Source of the DNA: Prado023 sp963697345
GTDB taxonomy: Bacteria; Actinomycetota; Actinomycetes; S36-B12; CAIYMF01
Length of the DNA stretch: 64,000 bases
Assembly (NCBI GenBank): GCA_963697345.1
Contig: CAVONS010000013.1
Span: forward strand, 73,151 to 137,150
Direction: 5' to 3'
Shown here: positions 16,403-27,996 of the stretch, in pieces
How the letters are laid out: each line of letters begins with the position of its first letter
How positions within the stretch are numbered: position 1 is the first letter of the stretch
Notes under the pieces: model-generated
Told to the model about the DNA's origin: nothing
The model's database searches: none
What the model saw: the letters and a program-made list of their open reading frames with translations, nothing else
Program-made: the position numbers and the translations under genes

Positions 16403-19136
16403 TCAGCCCGTGTTGCGCAGGCCGGTGGCGATCCCGTTGACGGTCAGCAGCAGTGCTCGGCGCAGCTGCGGCTCCACCTGCGTCCCCTCACCCTCGTGCC
16501 ATCGGACCCGGGCAAGCAGCGAGATCTGCAGCAGGTGCAGAGGGCGCAGGTAGGCGTCCCGAACGGCCAGTGTCTGGGCAAGTCCCGGCTGGTTGCCCAG
16601 AAGCGAGTCGCACCCCTGCGCCGCGGTCACCTCCTCGATCGTGAGCTGGTGCTCGTCACGGATGCGAACCCCGAAGCCACGAAGGTGTTCGGGCACGAGT
16701 CGGTCGACGTACCTCTGTGCCACGTCCAGGTCGGCCTTCGCCGCAGTCATCGCCACGTTGGACAGGAAGTTGGCGAAGAACGGCCAGCGTCGGGCCATCT
16801 GAGCGACAGTGTCGGCGTGCCCTGCAGCCCGGACAGCGGCCAGCCCCGATCCGACGCCGTACCAGCCGGGGACGATCTGACGCGCCTGGGTCCACCCGAA
16901 CACCCACGGGATGGCTCTGAGCCCCTCGAGACCAGAGGAGGCTGTGGGCCGGCGGGCCGGACGTGAGCCCAGGTGCAGGTCGCCGAGCTGCTCCACGGGC
17001 GTTGCGTACGAGAAGTAGGCGGGCAGGTCCGGGTCGTCCACGAGGTCCCGGTAGACGTCGAACGCCGCCTGGGACATGAGCTCCATGACGGCATCCCACG
17101 CGGTCAGCGTGTCCTGATCGAGCAGCGGGGTCCGGTGCAGGACGGTGCCCCGCAGCGTGGCGGCCAGGGTCTGGTCCGAGGTTCTCGCGCGCCAGTTGCG
17201 GGAGCAGGTACTTGTCGGAGATGACCTCGCCCTGCTCAGTGACCTTGATCTGGCCGTCGAGGACACCCCAGGGCTGGGACAGGATGGCCTCGTAGCTCGG
17301 GCCACCGCCACGGCCGACGGTGCCGCCACGACCGTGGAACAGGCGCAGGACCACTGCGTGCTCGGCGCAGACGTCACGCAGGCGGCGCTGGGCCAGGTGG
17401 ATCTGCCACTGCGACGTCGTCACGCCGGCATCCTTGTTGGAGTCGGAGTACCCGAGCATGACCTCGAGCGTGTCCCCCCGCAGCCGTACGAGCTCGCGGA
17501 ACCCGGGGTCGTCGAGCAGCTGCCCGATGATCAGGTCGGCTGTCCTGAGCTCGGCCACGGTCTCCAACAGGGGCACGAACCCGATCCGGGCGACACCGGC
17601 GGGAAGGTCGACAAGGCCGGCCTCGCGCCCCAGGACCACGGCAGCCAGCACGTCGGCGGCCGACTTCGTCATGGAGATGATGTAGGACTGGCAGGACTCC
17701 GGCCCGTAGCGATCCAGGGCCCGACCGATCTCCACGAACGTCATGTAGGTGGTCAGCCCCGGTGGATCCAGGGGCGGTGGCGCCGGCGCCAGGGGTCGCT
17801 TGCCCGCCAGCTCGTCGGCCAGCACGGCGAAGCGCGCGTCGGCGCTGAGTTCGCTGTACGGCACGGTCAGGTCGCCGAGCCGATCCAGCAACTGCCCGAC
17901 TGCGTGGTGATGGGCATTCGCATGCTCGCGGACGTCCAGGGTCGCCAGCGACAGCCCGAACACGGCGACCACACGCATCGTGTGGGCCACGGAGCCCGCC
18001 GCGATCAGCCCGCCGCGGTTGGCGGCCAGCGAGGCCCGGATGAGCTCCAGATCGGCCAGGAGTTCGGCCGTCGTGCGGTAGTCACGACCCTGTTCGTGGG
18101 GTCGCCCCTGCGCCTGCCGGGTCCGGGTGTTGCGCAGCTTGGCGTGGATGCACGTCAGCTTGAGCCGGTAGGGCTCCTCGGCGTTGAGGCGCCGGAAGCG
18201 CGGGTCCAGGTCGGGCAGCGCGGCGAGGTCGGCGGCCAGCGACTCGCTGAGTTCCGCGGACACCGGCGCGATCCGTTCGGACACCGAGAGCAGGGCGCTG
18301 AGCTGCTCGATGTGCGGCAGGAGGTCCCGGACGGCGTGATCGTGCTGGAGGGCCAGGACGCGGGCGGTCACGGCCGGTGTCACGAAGGGGTTGCCGTCGC
18401 GATCCCCACCGATCCACGAGCCGAACGTGAGGACCGGCTTCTGGGCAGGGACCTCCACGCCGACGGCCTCGGCGGCGGCCGCGAACTCGTCGACGACGTC
18501 ACCGGCGGCCTCCCCGGCCAGATCGTCGAGGTAGAACAGGGCGTTGCGCGCCTCGTCGGTGACCTCCGGCTGGCCGATGCGCAGCTCGTCGGTCTGCCAC
18601 AGGAGGTCGATGGCCTCGGCGATCGCGCGGTCAGTCCGGTCGGTGCGCGGCTCCTCGAGCAGTGCCGCGATGCGCCGCAGCTTGACCAGCACCGAGCGCC
18701 GGGAGGCCTCGGTGGGGTGGGCCGTGAAGACCGGACGTGCGCTGATGTGGTCGAACCCTTCAGACACCTGGGCCCGGGTGACCACCCCGGCGACCAACGC
18801 CTCGCGGATCGCGGCACCCGCCAGTGCCAGCGGTCCGCCGGTCAGGGCGCGCTGGGCAGCCTGCGACTGGGCGCGGTGGACCTGCTCGGCGATGTTGGCC
18901 AGGTGGAAGTAGAGGGAGAATGCCCGGGCCAGCGTTGTGGCCTCGGCCAGGTTCAGGTCGTCGATGAGCTGCGCGGCGCGGTCGGGGTCGTCGCGGGTCA
19001 GGGTGCGGATGCTCTCGACGACGCTGAACATCTCGGCTCCCTCCTGACGGATGATCGCCTCGCCCAGCAGGTCGCCCAGTCGCCGGATGTCATCGCGCAG
19101 GGCAGGCGCGGACGGCAGTGTGTCCAGGGGGCTCAT
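16403..19136 (-). CDS. ppc: Phosphoenolpyruvate carboxylase; frame broken by a one-base indel
   Basis: PEP carboxylase makes oxaloacetate from PEP and bicarbonate, replenishing the TCA cycle. Family motifs are intact: PVFTAHPTEASRRSVL with the catalytic His, GSWIGGDRDGNPFVT, MLGYSDSNKDAG, LRLFHGRGGTVGRGGGPSYEAIL and a C-terminus ending GIATGLRNTG. The reading frame changes at about 17173-17177: the first part ends in ...LPQLAREN, and the rest resumes one base later at QTLAATLRGTVLHRTP. Removing one base there gives 910 residues, the normal length. ATG at 19136 is chosen over a longer frame that lacks homology; TACGCT lies 8 nt upstream. Either the gene is inactive or, more likely, the base is an error. 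Confidence 0.93.
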
Positions 19137-19330
19137 GGACGCGAAGCGTAGTGAGCATCCGGCCGCCGTGCAGATGCTCGCCGTGCGCCCACCCGCCACG
19201 GGGTTGGCGAACAAGCGACATTGGGTTCGGCGTCGCGGAGTTTCTTCCCGCCGCTCGGCGCTTGTTGTGCTAATGCCCCAATTCCGTGCTGCGTTGGACT
19301 TCTGGGATTCCCCCCGCCGCAATTCTCGCC

Positions 19331-19336
19331 TATGAT
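19331..19336 (+). promoter_or_regulatory. -10 hexamer TATGAT upstream of lsr2
   Basis: TATGAT lies about 40 bp before the lsr2 ATG in a stretch distinctly less GC-rich than its surroundings. No convincing -35 element is visible at 17-18 bp. Confidence 0.4.
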
Positions 19337-19376
19337 GTTTCGGGACTATTCATCGACGAATTCGCAGGAGTTTCGG

Positions 19377-19703
19377 ATGGCACGCAAGGTTCAGGTCCTT
19401 CTCGAGGACGATCTCGACGGCAGCCCGGGCGCTGAGACCGTCCAGTTCTCCTTGGACGGGAAGTCCTATGAGATCGACCTCTCCGTAGCCAACGCGGAGA
19501 AGCTGCGCGAGGCATTCGCCCCCTGGATCGGTGCCGGGCGTCGGGCCAGTGCGGCCTCCGGGTCGGAGCCGCGGCGGCGTACCGCCCGTCGATCTGAGGA
19601 CACCGCCGACATCAGGCGCTGGGCCACCGAGAACGGCATCCCGGTGAGCACGCGGGGTCGCATCTCGGCTGACCTGCGTGCGCGCTACGAGGCTGCGCAC
19701 TGA
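19377..19703 (+). CDS. lsr2: Lsr2-type nucleoid-associated protein
   Basis: Lsr2 is the actinobacterial H-NS analogue that bridges DNA and silences AT-rich, often acquired, genes. The 108-residue product has the N-terminal dimerisation domain (ARKVQVLLEDDLDG, then VQFSLDGKSYEIDLSVANAEKLR), a basic linker RRRTARRS and the C-terminal DNA-binding domain IRRWATENGIPVSTRGRIS with the RGR minor-groove hook. The ATG follows GCAGGAG at 6 nt spacing; a long upstream extension of the frame is rejected. It precedes clpC, as in mycobacteria. Confidence 0.96.
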   Translation: MARKVQVLLEDDLDGSPGAETVQFSLDGKSYEIDLSVANAEKLREAFAPWIGAGRRASAASGSEPRRRTARRSEDTADIRRWATENGIPVSTRGRISADLRARYEAAH

Positions 19704-19724
19704 CCTTCGATCCAGCAGGTGGAT

Positions 19725-19746
19725 GCGCGAGCCGTGGCTCGGCGCG
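19725..19746 (+). terminator. Possible hairpin after lsr2
   Basis: GCGCGAGC and GCTCGGCGC can pair with one bulged base around CGTG, 22 bp after the lsr2 stop. No T-run follows, so termination is only a suggestion. Confidence 0.3.
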
Positions 19747-19764
19747 CGTTCGCCGTGGGCGTAT
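19747..19764 (+). promoter_or_regulatory. Weak ClgR-operator-like sequence upstream of clpC
   Basis: CGTTCGCCGTGGGCGTAT resembles the ClgR operator pattern reported before clp genes in corynebacteria (CGC, 5 nt, GCG core), with about three mismatches. Its location about 165 bp before clpC fits, but GC-rich DNA yields such matches by chance. Confidence 0.2.
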
Positions 19765-19871
19765 CGCTGTCTGGTAACCGCGGGGTGATCCCCGCTGTTG
19801 TCCCCATGACGGGCCGAACTCCCGACTGGTGCCTCCGGACACGGGGGCGTGTGAATGTCGGGGGTTGCGGC

Positions 19872-19877
19872 TAGAGT
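19872..19877 (+). promoter_or_regulatory. -10 hexamer TAGAGT upstream of clpC
   Basis: TAGAGT lies about 50 bp before the clpC ATG, leaving a short leader that contains the GTGGAG Shine-Dalgarno sequence. No clear -35 is seen. Confidence 0.35.
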
Positions 19878-19928
19878 TTCAATCCATCCCGCGTGAGTGG
19901 GAAGGACGCCTGAACGGAGTGGAGCCAC

Positions 19929-22448
<2,520 letters not shown>

Positions 22449-22456
22449 TCGGCAGC

Positions 22457-22500
22457 ACCGACCCGCAGACTCCCGCTGAACCGGGGGTCTGCGGGTCGGT
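22457..22500 (+). terminator. Strong hairpin terminator after clpC
   Basis: ACCGACCCGCAGAC (22457-22470) pairs perfectly with GTCTGCGGGTCGGT (22487-22500), and inside the loop CCCG pairs with CGGG around CTGAAC. The stem starts 8 bp after the clpC stop and is followed by TTCTC. It insulates clpC from the next gene. Confidence 0.8.
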
Positions 22501-22518
22501 TCTCGTGCGCTCACGGGT

Positions 22519-22524
22519 TACCGT
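22519..22524 (+). promoter_or_regulatory. -10 hexamer TACCGT, leaderless start
   Basis: TACCGT ends 6 nt before the GTG at 22531. Confidence 0.5.
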
Positions 22525-22530
22525 TGCCCT

Positions 22531-23196
22531 GTGAGTTCGATCAAGAGTCCGGTCGGCCCGGAGGAGCCCAGCACCTACTGGCGACGGCGTGCCGCGATAG
22601 TGGTGGGCCTGCTCGTCGTCCTGTGGCTGGCGTGGTGGTTGCTGCAGACTGCGTTCGGTTCCGGCGGCGAGCCGGCGGCCGCCGAGCCCAGCCCGTCACC
22701 GAGCTTCGGCCTGTCGATGTCGCCCTCCGACGACCCGTCGGCCTCAGCGAGCCCCTCCGCAGGGAGCCAACCGTCTGCCAGCCCGTCGGCCAGTCCGGCC
22801 GCGACCGCCCCCGCGTGCGCCGATTCCAGCATCGCTGTCGCGGTGAGCACCGGCAGCGCCTCGACCTCGGTGGGCAGCGGGATGGCCCTGACCATGTCGG
22901 TGACCAACACGGGCTCTGAGGCCTGCAGCCGCGATGTCGGCGCCGGGGCCAACGAGGTGACGATCACGTCGGGCTCCGCACTCGTGTGGTCCTCGGACTT
23001 CTGCAATCCCTCGACGAAGAAGGACACGCAGGTGCTTGACCCCGGCAAGGAGTTCACGACCTCGGTGACGTGGCCCGGGAACGTGACCCAGCAGACGTGC
23101 CCCGACAACCAGCCGCTGGCCCAGCCGGGCAGCTACCGGGCCGAGGCCCGCAACGGGAAGGTCGACTCCGAGCAGGTGACGTTCACCGTCGAATAG
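22531..23196 (+). CDS. Membrane-anchored extracytoplasmic protein with Ser/Pro-rich linker
   Basis: Function unknown. The 221-residue protein has a short basic N-terminus, one membrane helix (about residues 23-43, IVVGLLVVLWLAWWLLQTAF), a 50-residue Pro/Ser/Ala-rich linker and an extracytoplasmic beta-rich domain with four Cys (ACADSS, EACSRD, DFCNPS, QTCPDN) that could form two disulfides. It resembles DUF4232-like exported domains in actinobacteria (TMSVTNTGSEAC). GTG start is supported by TACCGT 6 nt upstream. It ends just before convergent disA. Confidence 0.65.
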   Translation: MSSIKSPVGPEEPSTYWRRRAAIVVGLLVVLWLAWWLLQTAFGSGGEPAAAEPSPSPSFGLSMSPSDDPSASASPSAGSQPSASPSASPAATAPACADSSIAVAVSTGSASTSVGSGMALTMSVTNTGSEACSRDVGAGANEVTITSGSALVWSSDFCNPSTKKDTQVLDPGKEFTTSVTWPGNVTQQTCPDNQPLAQPGSYRAEARNGKVDSEQVTFTVE

Positions 23197-23240
23197 GGGG
23201 GTCGGTGCACGGTGCGGTCGACAGTGGACAGCCGCACAGG

Positions 23241-24323
23241 TCACACGTAGCGCTCGAGGATGGACGACTCGGCCAGGCGGGACAGGCCCTCACGGATGTA
23301 CCGGGCGCGGTTCTCGCCGATCCCCTCGACGTGCTGCAGGTCCTCGACGGTCGCGCTGAGCAGCTTCTGCAACGAGCCGAAGTGGCTCACGAGCCTGTCG
23401 CGGACCGCCTCGGGCACACGAGGCACCCGCGAGAGCACACGGTGTCCGCGAGGGCTGACGTTGGTCTCCAGACCATCGGTGCTCGCCGGGTAGCCCAGGG
23501 CGCGCGCGACCGAGGTGAGGTCGAGCAGATCCGTGGGCCCGATCAGGTCCAGGGCCTCGAGGGTGTGGGCGACGGTGCGTTCCTTGCGGGCCCCTCGGCG
23601 GCGTGGCAGGTAGTCCCGGACCACCAGTTCCCGGTCGGTCTCCACCCCAGCCACGAGCTCAGCCAGTTGCAGGGAGACCAGCCGCCCCTCCGTGCCCAGC
23701 TCCAGAAGGTAGGCCCGGATCTCGTTGGCGATGTGGCGCACCATCTCCAGGCGCTGAAGGGTGGCGCACACCTCCCGGACGGTGACGAGGTCCTCGATCT
23801 CCAGCGCCGACAGGCTGCGCGAGACCTCGTCGAGTCGCTGCTTGTAGCGCTCGAGGGTGGCCAGCGCCTGATTGGCCCGCGACAGGATCGCCGAGGGCTC
23901 CTCGAGGACGTACCTGCGGCCCCTGAGGTAGAGGGCGATGATGTGCATGGACTTGCTGACGCTGACCACCGGATAGCCGGTCTGCCGAGCGACCCGGTCA
24001 GCGGTCCGGTGCCGTGTCCCGGTCTCCGAGGTGGGGATCGCCGGGTCGGGGACGAGCTGGGTGGCAGCGCGCACGATCCGGGCGGTCGAGGAGTCGATGA
24101 TCACCGCGCCGTCCATCTTGCACAGCTCTCGCAGGCGCGTGGCGGTGAAGTCGATCTCCATGGGGAACCCGCCGGTGGCGATGGCATCGACACCCCTGTC
24201 GTGGCCCAGCACGATGAGGGCCCCGGTGCGGCCGCGCATGATCCGCTCCAGCCCGTCGCGCAACTCGGTTCCCGGCGCCACCCGCGCCAGGGCCGCGGCC
24301 AGTTCCGGATCGATCCCTGCCAT
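23241..24323 (-). CDS. disA: DNA integrity scanning protein DisA, diadenylate cyclase
   Basis: DisA scans DNA for branched structures and makes c-di-AMP from two ATP. The 360-residue product has the DAC domain with CKMDGAVIID (DGA motif) and SETGTRHRTADRVARQTG (RHR motif), a helical spine, and a C-terminal helix-hairpin-helix domain (HFGSLQKLLSATVEDLQHV then EGIGENRARYIREGL). The ATG is preceded by GGAG; upstream open frame lacks homology. It is divergent from radA, its usual partner gene, which encodes a DisA inhibitor in Bacillus and mycobacteria. Confidence 0.97.
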   Translation of the reverse strand: MAGIDPELAAALARVAPGTELRDGLERIMRGRTGALIVLGHDRGVDAIATGGFPMEIDFTATRLRELCKMDGAVIIDSSTARIVRAATQLVPDPAIPTSETGTRHRTADRVARQTGYPVVSVSKSMHIIALYLRGRRYVLEEPSAILSRANQALATLERYKQRLDEVSRSLSALEIEDLVTVREVCATLQRLEMVRHIANEIRAYLLELGTEGRLVSLQLAELVAGVETDRELVVRDYLPRRRGARKERTVAHTLEALDLIGPTDLLDLTSVARALGYPASTDGLETNVSPRGHRVLSRVPRVPEAVRDRLVSHFGSLQKLLSATVEDLQHVEGIGENRARYIREGLSRLAESSILERYV

Positions 24324-24424
24324 GAGTACTCCGTGATCGTGTGCTCCCCGGGTGAGTGTAGGCGAAGGACGCCCCTGTCGGCTTGCCACGGGTTGTGCCT
24401 CCCGGCAATGTCGGACTGGGCCGG

Positions 24425-24430
24425 TAGCGT
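24425..24430 (+). promoter_or_regulatory. -10 hexamer TAGCGT, leaderless start of radA
   Basis: TAGCGT ends 7 nt before the ATG at 24438, with no Shine-Dalgarno sequence. It sets the start of radA downstream of several in-frame alternatives. Confidence 0.5.
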
Positions 24431-24437
24431 CCCCGAC

Positions 24438-25865
24438 ATGACGTCCAGCAGTGCGGTGAAGGCCGCGTTCCGATGCTCCGAGTGTGGGTGGCGGGCACCG
24501 AAGTGGGTCGGCAGGTGCGGGGAGTGCCAGGCCTGGGGCAGCGTCGGCGAGGTCGGGGTCAACAGCCGCACACCCCAGGCCGGACCGGTGTCGGCCGCAG
24601 CCCAGGCAATGACCCAGATCGACCTGACCCATTCGGCGGCCAACCCCACCGGCATCACCGAGCTCGACCGTGTGCTCGGTGGGGGTGTGGTTCCCGGTTC
24701 CGTGATCCTCCTGGCCGGCGAGCCCGGCGTCGGGAAGTCCACGCTCCTGCTGCAGGTCGTGGCCGCTGTGGCGGCGCGTGGAGCCCGGGCTCTGTACGTG
24801 ACCGGCGAGGAGAGTGTGGAGCAGGTCCGGTCCCGGGCTGAGCGGGTGGGCTCAGTCTGCCCGGAGGTCTACCTGGCGGCGGAGTCCGACGTGTCGGCTG
24901 TGGTGGCCCACGCCGAGCAGGTCGCCCCGAGCCTTCTGGTCATCGACTCCATCCAGACGATGACCTCCAGCGGGGTCGACGGGGTCGTGTCGGGGGTCAG
25001 CCAGGTCCGGGAGGCGACCTCCGCGCTGATCCGACTGGCCAAGGAGCGGCGCATGGCTTGCGTGCTGGTGGGCCACGTGACCAAGGATGGTGGCATCGCA
25101 GGGCCCCGGACCTTGGAGCACCTCGTTGATGTCGTGCTGTCCTTCGAGGGGGACCGCCATGCGCGCCTGCGGATGGTTCGGGCGGTCAAGAACCGGTACG
25201 GCCCCACCGATGAGGTGGGCTGCTTCGACCTCGGTGAGGAAGGCCTTGTCGGGCTGGCGGACCCCAGCGGCCTGTTCGTCACCGACCGGAGCAGCCCCGT
25301 GCCCGGCACCTGCGTCACGGTCACCCTGGAGGGTCGCCGGCCGCTGCTCGCCGAGGTGCAGGCGCTGGTCGTCCCCTCGGCCGGGTCGAGCCCCCGTCGC
25401 ACCACCTCAGGTCTGGAGTCGGCTCGGATTGCCATGGTCCTGGCCGTGCTCGAGCGCCGCGAGTCGGTGCCGATGTCGCGCTTCGACACGTACGTGGCCG
25501 CCGTCGGTGGCGCTCGTCTGGTCGAGCCTGCGTGCGACCTTGCGGCCGCTCTGGCTGTGCATGGTTCGGTGCGCGACATGTCGGTCCCGATGGGATGGGT
25601 CGCCTTCGGGGAGGTGGGGCTTGCCGGCGACGTGCGCCGGGTGCCCGGTGCGCGCCAGCGGATCATGGAGGCCGCACGGCTCGGGATGACCGATGTGATC
25701 CTGCCCCGGGGGGATGCGGTGGCACTGGGTGAGCTCGGCGTCCGGTTGCACCCGGTCGACGATCTCTCGGGCGCCTTGCGCCTGATGCCGTGGGCGCGCC
25801 CCGACCTGGTCCGCCAGGCTCCCCACTCCGGCCCGAGGGCGCTGGCCGTCGTCCCCGAGCTGTAG
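24438..25865 (+). CDS. radA: DNA repair protein RadA
   Basis: RadA is a RecA-related branch-migration helicase used in recombinational repair. The 475-residue product has an N-terminal zinc finger (FRCSECGWRAPKWVGRCGECQAWG), a RecA-like core with Walker A AGEPGVGKSTLLLQV (about residue 95) and Walker B SLLVIDSIQTM, the RadA-specific KNRYGPTDEVGCFDL (KNRFG motif), and a C-terminal Lon-like domain (ESARIAMVLAVLERR, GEVGLAGDVRRV). The frame is open far upstream, opposite disA, but homology and the promoter begin here. Confidence 0.97.
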   Translation: MTSSSAVKAAFRCSECGWRAPKWVGRCGECQAWGSVGEVGVNSRTPQAGPVSAAAQAMTQIDLTHSAANPTGITELDRVLGGGVVPGSVILLAGEPGVGKSTLLLQVVAAVAARGARALYVTGEESVEQVRSRAERVGSVCPEVYLAAESDVSAVVAHAEQVAPSLLVIDSIQTMTSSGVDGVVSGVSQVREATSALIRLAKERRMACVLVGHVTKDGGIAGPRTLEHLVDVVLSFEGDRHARLRMVRAVKNRYGPTDEVGCFDLGEEGLVGLADPSGLFVTDRSSPVPGTCVTVTLEGRRPLLAEVQALVVPSAGSSPRRTTSGLESARIAMVLAVLERRESVPMSRFDTYVAAVGGARLVEPACDLAAALAVHGSVRDMSVPMGWVAFGEVGLAGDVRRVPGARQRIMEAARLGMTDVILPRGDAVALGELGVRLHPVDDLSGALRLMPWARPDLVRQAPHSGPRALAVVPEL

Positions 25866-25890
25866 GGGTGCCACCGAGCACGTCGCGCGG

Positions 25891-26676
25891 CTAGTGCCCG
25901 CCTGCCGGATGCGGTGCCAGGCCCACCAGCGGGAGGCTGCGCGCCGCCAACGCGCTCAGCGACACCTCGCGGGCCCGGCAGTGCTCGGACAGGACGTCGT
26001 AGGCAGCCTGACCCATGAGTTCCACGAGCTCGTCGCGCGAGGACAGGTACACCGGCTCCGCGCCGACGTGTGCGGCTGGAGCCGTGGTGCAGTACCAGTC
26101 GAGGTCGTGCCCACCCTCACCCCACCCACGACGGTCGTACTCCGAGATGACCACCACCTGCAACGTGGTGCCATCGGGCCGGGTCAGGTCCTCGTAGGTG
26201 CGCCGGATCGGCAACTGCCAGCACACGTCTGGCTTGGTCTGGGTGATCGGCACCTCGAGGTCCAGGGCCAGCTTGTGCAGGGCGCAGCCCGGACCTGCGG
26301 CGAAGCCGGGTCGGTTGAGGAAGATGCAGGCGCCCTCGACGACCCGCGTCTTCGGCTCTCCCTCGGCGTCGACCTCAAGGACTCCGTCGGCGAGCCCAGA
26401 CGGGCGCATCTGCCACTGCGCGGCGCTGAGCCGGCTGGCCATCTCCACGGTCCGGTCACGGTCGTCGTCGTCGGAGAAGTGCGCGCCGAGGGTGCAGCAG
26501 CCGTCATCGGGACGGTCGGCGTAGATGCCCTGGCACCCCTGGCCGAAGATGCACGTCCAGCGCGAGGTGAGCCACGTGAGGTCGGCCCGGAAGTGCACGT
26601 CCGGATCCTGATCAGAACCATCGGGGTCCGGGAACTCCACCCAGTGCCGGGCTCCCCCGAGGGGCACTTCCACCAT
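25891..26676 (-). CDS. Conserved hypothetical protein with an N-terminal Cys cluster
   Basis: The 261-residue protein has a cluster of Cys within CIFGQGCQGIYADRPDDGCCTLGAHF (about residues 42-67) and further Cys in GACIFLNRPG, GPGCALHKL and PDVCWQLP, a layout suggesting a metal or Fe-S site. It resembles DUF3109-like proteins, which carry similar Cys patterns, but I am not certain of the family. No signal peptide is seen. The ATG at 26676 was chosen because TACGCT lies 6 nt upstream; a GTG seven codons earlier is the alternative. Confidence 0.65.
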   Translation of the reverse strand: MVEVPLGGARHWVEFPDPDGSDQDPDVHFRADLTWLTSRWTCIFGQGCQGIYADRPDDGCCTLGAHFSDDDDRDRTVEMASRLSAAQWQMRPSGLADGVLEVDAEGEPKTRVVEGACIFLNRPGFAAGPGCALHKLALDLEVPITQTKPDVCWQLPIRRTYEDLTRPDGTTLQVVVISEYDRRGWGEGGHDLDWYCTTAPAAHVGAEPVYLSSRDELVELMGQAAYDVLSEHCRAREVSLSALAARSLPLVGLAPHPAGGH

Positions 26677-26682
26677 GGGATC

Positions 26683-26688
26683 AGCGTA
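26683..26688 (-). promoter_or_regulatory. -10 hexamer TACGCT, leaderless start of Cys-rich protein
   Basis: TACGCT on the minus strand is followed by GATCCC and the ATG at 26676. Confidence 0.5.
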
Positions 26689-26736
26689 GGGGGTCACACG
26701 ACCAGCGGCGCGCGATCGCCCTCCCGGTGGAGGGCT

Positions 26737-26742
26737 TAGAAT
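26737..26742 (+). promoter_or_regulatory. -10 hexamer TAGAAT, leaderless start
   Basis: TAGAAT ends 6 nt before the GTG at 26749. It lies about 50 bp from the divergent promoter of the Cys-rich protein. Confidence 0.55.
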
Positions 26743-26748
26743 CGTCGG

Positions 26749-27987
26749 GTGCCAGCGCGTCGGGGAAAGGACGCCCCGGGAGGTCCGCAGACCCAGGGGA
26801 CCCCGGGTGCTCCCGTGGAGTCGGCTGTGAGCAGCCCCGACCCGACGCCTGCAGCGCCCGAGAAGCCGACACCGCCCCGGAAGACGACCAAGCCTCGGAA
26901 GCCGACCAAGCCCCGGAAGGCGACCAAGCCCCGGGAGGCGACACCGCCCCGGGAGGCGACACCGCCGAGCAAGCCCCGCGCGCCGCGAGCGTCCACGACT
27001 CGGACCCGTTCTTCAAGCGCGACGAAGCCGAAGAAGGCCGCCCCAGCAGCTCCGGCGGCCGACGAGGGGCCAGCGGTCGAAGGGGCTGAGAAGCCCCGCC
27101 GACGCCGCCGATCGCCAAGCCCCTCAGTGCCCCGCGCCGTCGTGCTCGAGCCGGAGCGTCAGGCGGTCCGGGTGCCTGCGGCCAAGGTCGCCCTGTCCAC
27201 CGCCTCGGTCTACCCCGAATCCACTGCGGCTGCTTTCGAGATCGCGCGCCGCCTGGGCTACGACGGCATCGAGCTGATGGTCTTCACCGATGCGGTCAGC
27301 CAGGATCCTGACGCAGTCCGCGCGCTGTCCGACTACTACGGGGTGCCCGTCCTTGCCGTGCATTCGCCCTGCCTCCTCGTGACCCAACGGGTGTGGAGCA
27401 CCGACCCCTGGGAGAAGCTGCAGCGATCCCAGCGCGCAGCCGAGCAGTTGGGGGCATCCACGGTCGTCGTGCACCCGCCGTTCCGCTGGCAGCGGGACTA
27501 TGCGCGGGACTTCGAGGTCGGCCTGGCCCGGATGCGCGATGAGACCGACATCATCTTCGCCGTCGAGAACATGTACCCGTGGCGCGCGCGCAGTCGCGAG
27601 TGGGCGGCCTACCAACCGGACTGGGACCCGCGCAACCAGGACTACCCCAAGGTGACGCTCGACCTGTCTCACACGGCTGTGTCGGGCACGTCAGCCGTGG
27701 CGATGGCCCACGACCTCGGCGACCGGCTGGCCCACATGCATCTGGCCGACGGCACGGGGCTGGCTCGCGACGAGCACCTGGTGCCCGGGCGAGGCAACCA
27801 GCAGTGCGCCGAGGTGCTCGAGGGTCTGGCCACCCAGGGATTCTCCGGGACGGTGGTGCTGGAGGTGAGCACCCGTCGGGCGGCCAACAGGGCCGAACGT
27901 GAGGCGGACCTGGCCGAGGCCCTGGCCTTTGCCCGCCTGCACCTGGCTGCCCCGCTTGTCGAGCCGGTGAAGGGCTCTCGGCCGTAG
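26749..27987 (+). CDS. Sugar phosphate isomerase/epimerase (xylose-isomerase-like TIM barrel) with histone-like N-terminal tail
   Basis: The 412-residue protein has two parts. Residues 1-125 are low complexity, Pro/Lys/Arg/Ala/Thr-rich, with repeated TKPRK units, like the tails of histone H1. Residues 140-400 form an AP-endonuclease-2/xylose-isomerase-like barrel: VALSTASVYP, ARRLGYDGIELMVF, VLAVHSPCLL, VVVHPPFRWQ, FAVENMYP, VTLDLSHTA, LAHMHLADG and VVLEVSTR. The substrate is unknown. GTG start and full tail are supported by the upstream TAGAAT. The TetR gene follows 9 bp later. Confidence 0.8.
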   Translation: MPARRGKDAPGGPQTQGTPGAPVESAVSSPDPTPAAPEKPTPPRKTTKPRKPTKPRKATKPREATPPREATPPSKPRAPRASTTRTRSSSATKPKKAAPAAPAADEGPAVEGAEKPRRRRRSPSPSVPRAVVLEPERQAVRVPAAKVALSTASVYPESTAAAFEIARRLGYDGIELMVFTDAVSQDPDAVRALSDYYGVPVLAVHSPCLLVTQRVWSTDPWEKLQRSQRAAEQLGASTVVVHPPFRWQRDYARDFEVGLARMRDETDIIFAVENMYPWRARSREWAAYQPDWDPRNQDYPKVTLDLSHTAVSGTSAVAMAHDLGDRLAHMHLADGTGLARDEHLVPGRGNQQCAEVLEGLATQGFSGTVVLEVSTRRAANRAEREADLAEALAFARLHLAAPLVEPVKGSRP

Positions 27988-27990
27988 TCT
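27985..27990 (+). promoter_or_regulatory. -10 hexamer TAGTCT, leaderless start of TetR gene
   Basis: TAGTCT ends 6 nt before the GTG at 27997; its first three bases are the TAG stop of the preceding gene. Confidence 0.5.
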
Positions 27991-27996
27991 GGCTCC

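Noticed and set aside
17145..19151. A 668-codon open frame on the plus strand
   Set aside because: It lies antisense to ppc, has no domain-like sequence, and reflects GC-rich codon bias.
23070..24437. Extension of radA upstream by 456 codons
   Set aside because: The extension is antisense to disA; the zinc finger that begins RadA and its promoter define the start at 24438.
26860..26970. Short repeats that could suggest a CRISPR or satellite
   Set aside because: They are codons of a KPRK-type low-complexity tail, in frame, with no unique spacers.
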